Origin: Clostridium tepidiprofundi DSM 19306
GTDB lineage: Bacteria > Bacillota > Clostridia > Clostridiales > Clostridiaceae
Length of the DNA stretch: 60,258 nucleotides
Assembly (NCBI RefSeq): GCF_001594005.1
Contig: NZ_LTBA01000016.1
Span: 1-60,258, forward strand
Reading direction: 5' to 3'
The position numbers and the translations under genes were made by a program. How positions within the stretch are numbered: the stretch's first letter is position 1; the number at the start of each line of letters is the position of its first letter. This document shows positions 41,470 to 49,276 of this stretch, one piece after another. Under the pieces are notes generated by a model that was not told the origin of the DNA, did not search any database, and saw only the letters and a list, made by a program, of their open reading frames with translations.

Positions 41470-42560
41470 GGGGACGAGGAGGAAGTGACTAGGAGAGAAA
41501 AAAAGGGGCTAGGGAATAAAACACGTGCGTTAGTTTGCCAGAGTACTAGGCTACTAGTGCAGATCTGGTATTTGTACATCAGCATCTACTCAAAAACAAA
41601 GTACTGATTTTTAATTTCTGACTAAGCTACAATATGCTTTGGTGACTGGTTACTGGTGATTGGTGACTTTGTCTTAGTCTCCAGTTTCTAATCTCCAGTC
41701 TTCAACACAGTTTTGTGACTTGAGAAGTACCATCTATTTAAGAACAAAATTCTAAGTATTAATATACATCAGAGTCACAAGCTGGTTTGGCGACTAGTGA
41801 TTGGCGATTAGTAACTTTTGTTTAGTCTCCAGTCTCTAATCTCTAGTACAGATTTGTGACTTGATAACCAGTATTTTATTAGGTGCTAGGACTAGGTACT
41901 AGGAGAGAAAAGAAGGGGCTAGGGAATAAAAGTAAGTGTGCTAGTTTGCTAGAGGGCTAGTCTGCTAGTGCAGATCTGGTATTTGTACATCAGCATCTAC
42001 TCAAAAACAAAGTACTGATTTTTAATTTCTGACTAAGCCACAATATGCTTTGGTGACTGGTTACTGGTGATTGGTGACTTTGTCTTAGTCTCCAGTCTCT
42101 AATCTCCAGTTTCCAACACAGTTTTGTGACTTGAGAAGTACCATCTATTTAAGAACAAAATTCTAAGTATTAATATACATCAGAGTCACAAGCTGGTTTG
42201 GCGACTAGTGATTGGCGATTAGTAACTTTTGTTTAGTCTCCAGTCTCTAATCTCTAGTACAGATTTGTGACTTGATAACCAGTATTTTATTAGGTGCTAG
42301 GACTAGGTACTAGGAGAGAAAAGAAGGGGCTAGGGAATAAAAGTAAGTGTGCTAGTTTGCTAGATGGCTAGACTGCTAGTGCAGATTCACAATTTGATTG
42401 CTATATACCTGCAATCAGCAAATGTTTTTATATTGTATTTAAGAAATCGTGTAGCGATTTCATCATTAGCTGGCTACTAGCAAACTTGCCAACTGGCACT
42501 TTAGTTTTGAAGAAATTGCGAAGCAATTTCAACCTTTACTATGCTCTATTCTCTGTTTTA
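41470..42560 (-). repeat. CTAG-rich dispersed repeat, large inverted copy
   Basis: More than 1 kb between two genes with no ORF. Read on the minus strand, it carries the modules of 905-1935 and 10245-10625: AATCTGTACTAG, GGAGACTAAA, GATTGGTGACT strings, and the hairpins with arms GAAATCG and GAAATTGC near 42446 and 42512. Most of it is a 411-bp tandem duplication, listed separately. Confidence 0.75.
41491..42390. repeat. 411-bp tandem duplication
   Basis: Units begin with AGGAGAGAAAA at 41491, 41901 and 42312, spaced 410 and 411 bp. The first two units are nearly identical over their whole length, and the third stops after about 80 bp. High identity means a recent duplication or ongoing gene conversion. 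Confidence 0.85.
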
Positions 42561-42575
42561 ATATAAGATTGATCG

Positions 42576-42613
42576 AAGGGAGGTATTCAGCTTGTACATA
42601 AGCTGAAAATACT
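42576..42613 (+). promoter_or_regulatory. Ribosome binding site separated from start by a hairpin
   Basis: AAGGGAGG (42576-42583) lies 30 nt before ATG 42614, too far for normal initiation. The gap holds a perfect hairpin CAGCTT-GTACAT-AAGCTG (42588-42605); folded, it would leave about 12 nt between site and start. No other start codon in this frame is closer. Confidence 0.5.
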
Positions 42614-42994
42614 ATGAAAAATAAAAGAAAAGGAATCGTAATAATTTCTTTAATTTCTATAATTGCAATAATAGGGATAATATTTGCTATGAAAAATAAC
42701 ACAAACAATTCAAAAAATGCTATAATAGAGGCGTATGTTAGAAAAGCACCTGTTGGATGTGCTGTAACGGTAAATTTAACTGAAAAGGGTAAAAAAGATT
42801 ATCCTAAAGCATATAAATACCAAGTATATTATAAAGGTCAACTTGCTTCGGCGGTTGAAAAATTAGGCAGACCAACGACAGTTTTTCCAGCAAGAAAATC
42901 TGGAGATGAGGTTGAAATTCATTTATTGGATTCAAAAAAGAAGGAAATTGCTACTGTAAAGACGAAATTAATTAAGGAAAGATATAGAGATTAA
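42614..42994 (+). CDS. Small membrane-anchored protein, solo copy of a surface-protein domain
   Basis: 126 residues: an N-terminal membrane anchor (IVIISLISIIAIIGIIFAM, about 8-26) and one extracytosolic domain. That domain aligns with each C-terminal repeat of the 13038 protein: PVGCAVTVNLTEKGKKDYP, YKYQVYYKGQLASAVEKLG and PTTVFPARKSGDEVEIHLLD match PGATVGSKVKV...AKFQVFIDGQAHSAVATLG...TIVYPAV...VTVKLLD. I estimate 40-45% identity. It may bind the same ligand as the abundant protein or assist it. It is embedded between two blocks of CTAG-rich repeat. Confidence 0.7.
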   Translation: MKNKRKGIVIISLISIIAIIGIIFAMKNNTNNSKNAIIEAYVRKAPVGCAVTVNLTEKGKKDYPKAYKYQVYYKGQLASAVEKLGRPTTVFPARKSGDEVEIHLLDSKKKEIATVKTKLIKERYRD

Positions 42995-43270
42995 GGACTA
43001 GGAATAAAGCAAGTTTGCTAGTTTACCAGAGTACTAGATTGCTGGTATAAATTTACAACTTGATTTTCATATACTTTAAATCAACAAATGCTTTATATAT
43101 ATTTATTTAAGAAATCGTGTAACGATTTCATTATTAACTGGGTAACTAGCAAACTTGTCAACTGGCAATTTTATTTAAAGAAATTGCTTAGCAATTTCAA
43201 CCTTTACTATTCCCTATTCTCTATTCATTGTTCACTAATTAAAGTTTCTTATTCATTGATTAAGGTTTTG
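42995..43270 (-). repeat. CTAG-rich dispersed repeat, inverted copy before rfbA
   Basis: On the minus strand this reads TGAATAGAGAATAGGGAATAGTAAAGGTTGAAATTGC, then loop and GCAATTTC, then GAAATCG-loop-CGATTTC. It matches the left end of the 905-1935 copy almost base for base. No gene fills the 344-bp gap to rfbA; the site GAAGGGAG lies at its end. Confidence 0.7.
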
Positions 43271-43338
43271 TGCTATAGCCAAAAGTTATCTAAAAAATAA
43301 TTTTTAATTACTATTAAAAATATGAAGGGAGAAACCAT

Positions 43339-44262
43339 ATGAAAGGTATAATTTTAGCAGGGGGAGCAGGGACAAGACTTCATCCTATAACAAAATCAGT
43401 TTCAAAACAAATACTACCTATTTATGATAAACCAATGATATATTATCCAATGTCGGTATTAATGTTGGCTGGAATAAGAGAAATCCTTATAATATCAACA
43501 CCAAGAGATATACATTCTTTTAAAGAATTATTTGGCGATGGAAGTGATTTAGGGTTAAGAATTGAGTATGCAGTTCAAGAAGAACCTAGAGGACTTGCAG
43601 ATGCGTTTATAGTTGGAGAAAAATTTATAGGAAAAGATAGAGTAGCATTAGTGTTGGGTGATAATATATTTTATGGATATGGTTTTACGGAAAGGCTAAA
43701 AAATGCAGCATCAAGAGAAGAAGGGGCAACTATTTTTGGCTATCATGTAAGCAATCCTAAATCTTTTGGTGTTGTCGAATTTGATGAAAATAATAATGTG
43801 ATATCGATAGAAGAAAAACCAGAGAATCCAAAGTCTAGCTATGCTGTTCCAGGATTGTATTTTTACGATAATGATGTAGTTGAGATCGCAAAGAATATTA
43901 AGCCTTCGGCAAGAGGAGAAATAGAAATAACTGCTGTTAATAATGAATACTTAAAAAGAGGAAAATTAAAGGTTGAGTTATTAGGAAGAGGTATGGCATG
44001 GCTTGATACAGGAACCCATAGAGGATTACTTGATGCAGCCAATTATGTTGAAGCTATTCAAACAAGGCAGGGATTATATATTGCTTGTTTAGAGGAAATA
44101 GCGTATAGAAATGGATACATAGACAGGGAAAAACTATTAGAATTAGCAAAACCATTATCGAAAACTGATTATGGTAAGTACCTTATGAATTTAGCTAATA
44201 AAGATGAAAAAACATTAAAGAATGAGGCAGCAGAAGAAGTTGCAGCAGCAAAAGAGATATAG
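43339..44262 (+). CDS. rfbA: Glucose-1-phosphate thymidylyltransferase
   Basis: First step of dTDP-L-rhamnose synthesis: glucose-1-phosphate plus dTTP gives dTDP-glucose. The N-terminus has the nucleotidyltransferase motif [19 protein letters not shown], then [18 protein letters not shown] (metal-binding Asp) and [10 protein letters not shown], all diagnostic for RmlA. Length 307 residues, slightly longer than usual because of an Ala/Glu-rich tail ([14 protein letters not shown]). The start has a good site (GGGAG, 10-14 nt upstream). It is first in the order rfbA-rfbD-rfbC-rfbB. Confidence 0.97.
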   Translation: MKGIILAGGAGTRLHPITKSVSKQILPIYDKPMIYYPMSVLMLAGIREILIISTPRDIHSFKELFGDGSDLGLRIEYAVQEEPRGLADAFIVGEKFIGKDRVALVLGDNIFYGYGFTERLKNAASREEGATIFGYHVSNPKSFGVVEFDENNNVISIEEKPENPKSSYAVPGLYFYDNDVVEIAKNIKPSARGEIEITAVNNEYLKRGKLKVELLGRGMAWLDTGTHRGLLDAANYVEAIQTRQGLYIACLEEIAYRNGYIDREKLLELAKPLSKTDYGKYLMNLANKDEKTLKNEAAEEVAAAKEI

Positions 44263-44312
44263 TTGTCATAGTATATAAAGCTATAGTATTGAGATTAAGG
44301 AAGGTAATTTTC

Positions 44313-45194
44313 ATGAAGGTATTGATAACAGGTGCAAGAGGTCAACTTGGCAGTCAAATAATTGATATAATAAAAAAAGGTGAATCTGAGATAGGAAATA
44401 TAGATTTTTCGTATAAAAATGCAGAAATAAAGGGAATAGATGTAGAAGAATTGGATATTACGGATGAGAATGCTGTAATAGAATATTTTGGTGCATTTAA
44501 TCCGGATATAGTCATAAATCCAGCAGCGTATACTGATGTAGATGGATGTGAGACTAATGAAGAATTAGCATATAAAGTTAATTCGCTTGGAGCTAGAAAT
44601 ATTGCTATTGCTTGCGAAAAGTGTAAATCTAAGTTGATTCATATATCAACGGATTATGTTTTTTCAGGAGATGGACAAGTACCATATAGAGAGTATGATT
44701 TAACTAATCCTATGAGTGTATATGGTAAAACAAAGTTATTAGGAGAAGAATATGTAAGACAATTCTGTAGTAGAGGTTTTATAGTTAGAACAGCGTGGTT
44801 ATATGGGTATAATGGTCAAAACTTTGTAAAAACCATAATGAAATTAGCAAAAAAGAGAGAAAAAATTGATGTTGTGAACGATCAAAGAGGAAATCCAACA
44901 AATGCAGAGGATTTAGCGCATCATATTTTAAAAATTGCATTAACAGAAGAATATGGAATATACCACTGTACTGGTAAAGGAGAATGCAGTTGGTATGATT
45001 TTGCATGTAAAATTGTTGAATATGCAGGAATTGCTTGTACAGTTAGTCCTGTGACATCAGAGAAATTTAAGAGACCTGCAAAAAGACCATCATTTTCTTC
45101 ATTAGATAATATGATGTTAAGATGTACTGTTGGAGATGATATGAGAGAATGGGAAGATGCACTTAATGAATTTATTACCCGAATTACAAAATAA
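44313..45194 (+). CDS. rfbD: dTDP-4-dehydrorhamnose reductase
   Basis: Last step of dTDP-L-rhamnose synthesis, the NAD(P)H-dependent reduction of dTDP-4-keto-rhamnose. A 293-residue extended SDR with N-terminal LITGARGQLGSQI, the family motifs NPAAYTDVDGCE and HISTDYVFSGDG, and the active-site YGKTKLLGE. AAGGAAGG lies before ATG 44313; the in-frame TTG at 44289 is upstream of that site and is rejected. It lies about 50 nt after rfbA. Confidence 0.95.
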   Translation: MKVLITGARGQLGSQIIDIIKKGESEIGNIDFSYKNAEIKGIDVEELDITDENAVIEYFGAFNPDIVINPAAYTDVDGCETNEELAYKVNSLGARNIAIACEKCKSKLIHISTDYVFSGDGQVPYREYDLTNPMSVYGKTKLLGEEYVRQFCSRGFIVRTAWLYGYNGQNFVKTIMKLAKKREKIDVVNDQRGNPTNAEDLAHHILKIALTEEYGIYHCTGKGECSWYDFACKIVEYAGIACTVSPVTSEKFKRPAKRPSFSSLDNMMLRCTVGDDMREWEDALNEFITRITK

Positions 45195-45241
45195 AAGATT
45201 ATAGAATAAAATGAGCAATAAATTAAGTATTGTCTGTAGAT

Positions 45242-45314
45242 TAAGGCACATTCAAATAAATAACAAGCCAGTATACTAATATATTTAATTTATTATTTGC
45301 TTTCATATGTCTAA
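45242..45314. mobile_element. Short derivative of element B (73 bp)
   Basis: TTAAGGCACATTCAAATAAATAAC at the left and TTATTATTTGCTTTCATATGTCTAA at the right are recognisable ends of element B. The central hairpins are missing. It lies between rfbD and rfbC. Confidence 0.45.
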
Positions 45315-45461
45315 TTTATGGATTTGGATTAAAAAATCGTCATTATTTGTTTAAATGGTAGTTTGAAAATATTTATATTAAAAACAAATCATATACAAAA
45401 TGAATATATATTTGAATTTAAAATAGGTTAAAATAGTTGCTTGTTTAGGAGAAAGTGAAAT

Positions 45462-46034
45462 ATGGGAAAATTTAATTTTATAGAAACGAAAATAAAGGAT
45501 CTTTATGTTATAGAACCAAAAGTTTTTGGAGACCATAGGGGCTATTTTATGGAAAGCTATAATAAAAAAGATTTCTATGAGGCTGGACTTACTATGGAAT
45601 TTGTTCAGGATAATGAGTCAAAGTCAAAAAAAGGTGTCTTGAGAGGACTCCATTTTCAAACTAAGCATACTCAAGGAAAATTAGTTAGAGTGACTAAAGG
45701 TAAAGTTTTTGATGTAGCTGTTGATTTAAGGAAAGGATCACCTACTTATGGACAATGGGAAGGGGTAATTCTTACAGAGGAAAATAAAAGACAATTTTAT
45801 GTGCCTGAAGGTTTTGCACATGGTTTTTTAGTTCTTTCAGATGAAGCAGTATTTAATTATAAGTGCACTGATTACTACGACCCAGAGCATGATGGTGGAG
45901 TAAAATGGGATGATCAAGATATAGGAATAGATTGGCCGATTGAAGGAATAGAAGAAATTCTTCTATCAGAAAAGGATATAAGTCAAAAACTTTTAAGAGA
46001 ACAAGATTTACCATTTATCTATGAGGGGGAATAA
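45462..46034 (+). CDS. rfbC: dTDP-4-dehydrorhamnose 3,5-epimerase
   Basis: A 190-residue RmlC cupin that epimerises C3 and C5 of dTDP-4-keto-6-deoxyglucose. Visible motifs are FGDHRGYFMESYN, FVQDNESKSKKGVLRGLHFQ (catalytic His in RGLHFQ), KLVRVTKGKVFDVAVDLRKGSPTYG and VPEGFAHGFLVLSD. It overlaps closely with rfbB (2-nt gap). The start has GGAG about 10 nt upstream. Confidence 0.97.
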   Translation: MGKFNFIETKIKDLYVIEPKVFGDHRGYFMESYNKKDFYEAGLTMEFVQDNESKSKKGVLRGLHFQTKHTQGKLVRVTKGKVFDVAVDLRKGSPTYGQWEGVILTEENKRQFYVPEGFAHGFLVLSDEAVFNYKCTDYYDPEHDGGVKWDDQDIGIDWPIEGIEEILLSEKDISQKLLREQDLPFIYEGE

Positions 46035-46036
46035 CG

Positions 46037-47092
46037 ATGAAAACTTTATTAGTAACTGGTGGAGCTGGATTTATTGGTTCAAATTTTATAAGATATATGT
46101 TAGATAAATATACTGACTATAGAATATTAAATTTAGATGTTCTTACTTATGCAGGAAATTTAGAAAATTTAAAAGGAATAGAAGAAGGAAAAAATTATAG
46201 ATTTATAAAAGCAAATATTTCTGATAGAAATGCAGTAGAAAAAATATTTGAAGAAGAAAATATTGATTATGTTGTAAATTTTGCAGCAGAATCTCATGTG
46301 GATAGAAGTATAGAGGATCCAGAAATTTTTATAAAGACAAATGTTATGGGTACTCAAGTGCTTTTAGATGTAGTAAAGAAGAATTGGATGCTTGGAAAAG
46401 ATGAGACAGGATATCCAATATATAGAGAAGGAGTTAAGTATATCCAAGTTTCAACAGATGAGGTATATGGTGCATTAGGAAAAGAGGGTATGTTCAAAGA
46501 AACGACACCATTAGCACCAAATAGTCCGTATTCTGCATCAAAAGCAAGTGCTGATATGTTAGTTAGAGCATATAATGAAACATTTAAATTACCTATGAAC
46601 GTTACTAGATGTTCTAACAATTATGGTCCATATCAATTTCCAGAAAAACTCATACCATTGATGATAGCGAATTGTTTAAATGATAAACAACTACCTGTAT
46701 ATGGCGATGGCATGCAGATAAGAGACTGGCTTCATGTAAAAGATCACTGTGCAGCAATTGATACAGTTTTGCATAAAGGTATAAGTGGACAAGTTTATAA
46801 TGTTGGTGGAAATAATGAAAAGGCAAATATAGAAATAGTTAAACTTATTATAAGTACTTTAGGTAAAAGTGAAGATTTGATAAAGTATGTAAAAGATAGA
46901 TTAGGGCACGATAGAAGATATGCGATAGATAATACTAAAATAACAACAGAGTTAGGATGGAAACCGTCTTACACGTTTGAACAGGGAATGAAAGAAACAA
47001 TAGAGTGGTACTTGAATAATAAAGATTGGTGGGAAAATATAATTTCTGGCGAATATAAAAAATATTATAAAAAAATGTATGAAGAAAAATAG
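46037..47092 (+). CDS. rfbB: dTDP-glucose 4,6-dehydratase
   Basis: A 351-residue extended SDR that makes dTDP-4-keto-6-deoxyglucose. It has the NAD-binding motif VTGGAGFIGSNFIRYML, NFAAESHVDRSI, the catalytic STDEVYG, and YSASKASAD with the YxxxK pair. RCSNNYGPYQFPEKLIPLMI is diagnostic for RmlB. The internal insert (WMLGKDETGYPIYREG) is as expected for this family. Confidence 0.97.
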   Translation: MKTLLVTGGAGFIGSNFIRYMLDKYTDYRILNLDVLTYAGNLENLKGIEEGKNYRFIKANISDRNAVEKIFEEENIDYVVNFAAESHVDRSIEDPEIFIKTNVMGTQVLLDVVKKNWMLGKDETGYPIYREGVKYIQVSTDEVYGALGKEGMFKETTPLAPNSPYSASKASADMLVRAYNETFKLPMNVTRCSNNYGPYQFPEKLIPLMIANCLNDKQLPVYGDGMQIRDWLHVKDHCAAIDTVLHKGISGQVYNVGGNNEKANIEIVKLIISTLGKSEDLIKYVKDRLGHDRRYAIDNTKITTELGWKPSYTFEQGMKETIEWYLNNKDWWENIISGEYKKYYKKMYEEK

Positions 47093-47145
47093 GATTCAGA
47101 ACAAAAGTTTTGATGTATTTTAATGCGGTAGAAGGGGTACATAAC

Positions 47146-47958
47146 ATGACAAATTATGTGAAGAGTTTTGCTACTTTTATAAAGGATATTATCAAAAGCA
47201 GAGAAATGATTTTTAGATTATCTAGAAATGATTTTAAGGTGAGATATGCTGGCTCATATTTGGGAATAGTATGGGCATTTGTCCAGCCTATTGTTAATAT
47301 TCTTGTGTTTTGGTTTGTTTTCCAAGTTGGTTTTAAATCGGCACCAGTTGATAATTTTCCTTTTATATTGTGGTTAATATGTGGAATGATTCCGTGGTTT
47401 TATTTTTCAGAAGGGTTAAATAATGGAACAAATAGTCTATTACAATATAATTATTTGGTAAAGAAAGTGGTATTTAGAGTTAGTATACTTCCAGTAGTTA
47501 AAATAATTTCAGCACTATTTATTCATTTATTTTTTATAGTATTTATATTTATCATGTTTGGGATTTATGGATATAAACCTAATATATATAATATTCAAGT
47601 TGTTTATTATAGCTTTGGAATCATTGTATTGCTATTAGGATTATCATGGATAACGTCTTCATTAATGGTTTTTCTTAAGGATACTAATGAGATAATCCAA
47701 ATTGTGTTGCAATTTGGATTCTGGCTTACGCCTATATTTTGGTCATATACAGTTTTGCCAAAAAGATATGAGTTTTTACTAAAGTTAAATCCAATGTTTT
47801 ATATTACACAAGGTTATAGGGACGCATTTATTTACAAAGTTTGGTTTTGGCAAAAGCCTAATTTAACAATTTATTTTTGGACAATAACTTTACTGATTTT
47901 TATTTTAGGTGGAGTGTTATTCAAAAAATTAAAACCGCATTTTTCAGATGTACTTTAA
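47146..47958 (+). CDS. ABC-2 type polysaccharide export permease (Wzm/TagG-like)
   Basis: A 270-residue permease with six membrane segments and the family signature DFKVRYAGSYLGIVWAFVQPIVNILVFWFVF near the N-terminus, plus FWLTPIFWSYTVLP and LNPMFYITQGYRDAF near the end. It exports a lipid-linked glycan or teichoic-type polymer together with the ATPase downstream. GAAGGGG lies before ATG 47146; the in-frame ATG at 47110 is upstream of that site. It ends 13 nt before the ATPase. Confidence 0.93.
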   Translation: MTNYVKSFATFIKDIIKSREMIFRLSRNDFKVRYAGSYLGIVWAFVQPIVNILVFWFVFQVGFKSAPVDNFPFILWLICGMIPWFYFSEGLNNGTNSLLQYNYLVKKVVFRVSILPVVKIISALFIHLFFIVFIFIMFGIYGYKPNIYNIQVVYYSFGIIVLLLGLSWITSSLMVFLKDTNEIIQIVLQFGFWLTPIFWSYTVLPKRYEFLLKLNPMFYITQGYRDAFIYKVWFWQKPNLTIYFWTITLLIFILGGVLFKKLKPHFSDVL

Positions 47959-47971
47959 ATGGAGGTTGAAT

Positions 47972-49264
47972 ATGAAAACTACCAATATAGTTGTTGAAGC
48001 TAGAGATATAAGTAAAGTGTATAAATTATATGATAAACCTATTGATAGATTGAAAGAATCTTTACATCCTTTTAGTAAAAAATATCACAGGGAATTTTAT
48101 GCATTGAAGAATATATCTTTCAAAGTTAAAAGAGGAGAAACTGTTGGAATCATAGGAAAAAATGGTTCAGGTAAGTCCACATTGCTCAAGATTGTTACAG
48201 GAGTGTTAACTCCTAGCTATGGAGAGGTTGAAGTGGAGGGACGAATTTCAGCACTTTTGGAATTAGGTGCAGGATTTAATCCTGAATATACTGGAATAGA
48301 AAATATATATTTAAACGGTACAATAATGGGATATTCTAGGGAACAGATGGATGAAAAGTTGAATGATATATTAGAATTTGCAGACATTGGTGATTACGTT
48401 TATCAACCAGTTAAGTATTATTCTAGTGGCATGTTTGTCAGACTTGCTTTTGCTGTGGCAATAAACGTAGATCCTGACATATTAATTGTTGATGAGGCAT
48501 TAAGTGTAGGAGATATAAGATTCCAACAAAAATGTTACAGAAAAATTGATGAATTTAAACAGAATAAAACAGTGCTATTTGTTTCACATGATATGGGAGC
48601 TATAAATAAATATTGTGATAGGGTAATTTGGATTGATGAAGGAAAAATACTTGATGAGGGGAAACCAAAAGAGATATCAAAAAAATATAGAGCATTTATG
48701 ATGAACTCAAAATTGAAGAAGAATGAAGAAGCTATTGACTATTGTAAATGTAATTATAAGGAGGATAAAAGCAATAATATTCAATTAAACAGGTTAGATA
48801 AAGATGTAGAGATTTGTGGTGATGGTAAGGCACATATACTTGGAATTGGTTTATTTGATAGTAAAACTTATGAAAAGTTACAACAAGTTTATCCAGGACA
48901 AAAGATAAAAATGATAATAAGATATAAGCTGAATTATGATATTGATAATATAATTGTTGGATTTACTATAAAGGATAGGTTGGGTAATATAGTGACACAA
49001 TCAAACAATTATATTTTGAATAAAAAACTATCTTATACTGATGCAGATAACTTTATAATAAGTGCATGTTTTGAGTTTACATTGCCTAATATTAGAGCAG
49101 GAAATTATACTATTTCACCTGCAATAGCATCAGGTACGCAAATGGAGCATACACAACATTGTTGGGCACATGATGCTATAGTTTTTCAGGTGCCTAGTAT
49201 TCAAAAATATGATTTAGAAGGATTTATGTTTTTAGAACCGATAGAATTTTCATTAGTAAAGTGA
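47972..49264 (+). CDS. ABC-2 polysaccharide export ATPase with Wzt-type C-terminal domain
   Basis: 430 residues: ATPase (about 1-245) with Walker A IGKNGSGKST, ENIYLNG, the signature YSSGMFVRLAFAVAI and Walker B ILIVDEALSVGD, then a beta-sandwich domain (about 270-428, from GDGKAHILGIGLFDSKTYEKL). In E. coli O9a-type systems this C-terminal domain reads the terminal modification of the finished glycan before export. Its presence next to a methyltransferase/coiled-coil protein suggests the same logic here. GGAGG lies 6 nt before ATG 47972. Confidence 0.93.
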   Translation: MKTTNIVVEARDISKVYKLYDKPIDRLKESLHPFSKKYHREFYALKNISFKVKRGETVGIIGKNGSGKSTLLKIVTGVLTPSYGEVEVEGRISALLELGAGFNPEYTGIENIYLNGTIMGYSREQMDEKLNDILEFADIGDYVYQPVKYYSSGMFVRLAFAVAINVDPDILIVDEALSVGDIRFQQKCYRKIDEFKQNKTVLFVSHDMGAINKYCDRVIWIDEGKILDEGKPKEISKKYRAFMMNSKLKKNEEAIDYCKCNYKEDKSNNIQLNRLDKDVEICGDGKAHILGIGLFDSKTYEKLQQVYPGQKIKMIIRYKLNYDIDNIIVGFTIKDRLGNIVTQSNNYILNKKLSYTDADNFIISACFEFTLPNIRAGNYTISPAIASGTQMEHTQHCWAHDAIVFQVPSIQKYDLEGFMFLEPIEFSLVK

Positions 49265-49276
49265 TGAGGTGTTGTT

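Noticed and set aside
41491..42390. CRISPR array
   Set aside because: Repeats here and in the 66, 67 and 78-bp arrays are head-to-tail without unique spacers of regular size, and no cas genes are in the window.
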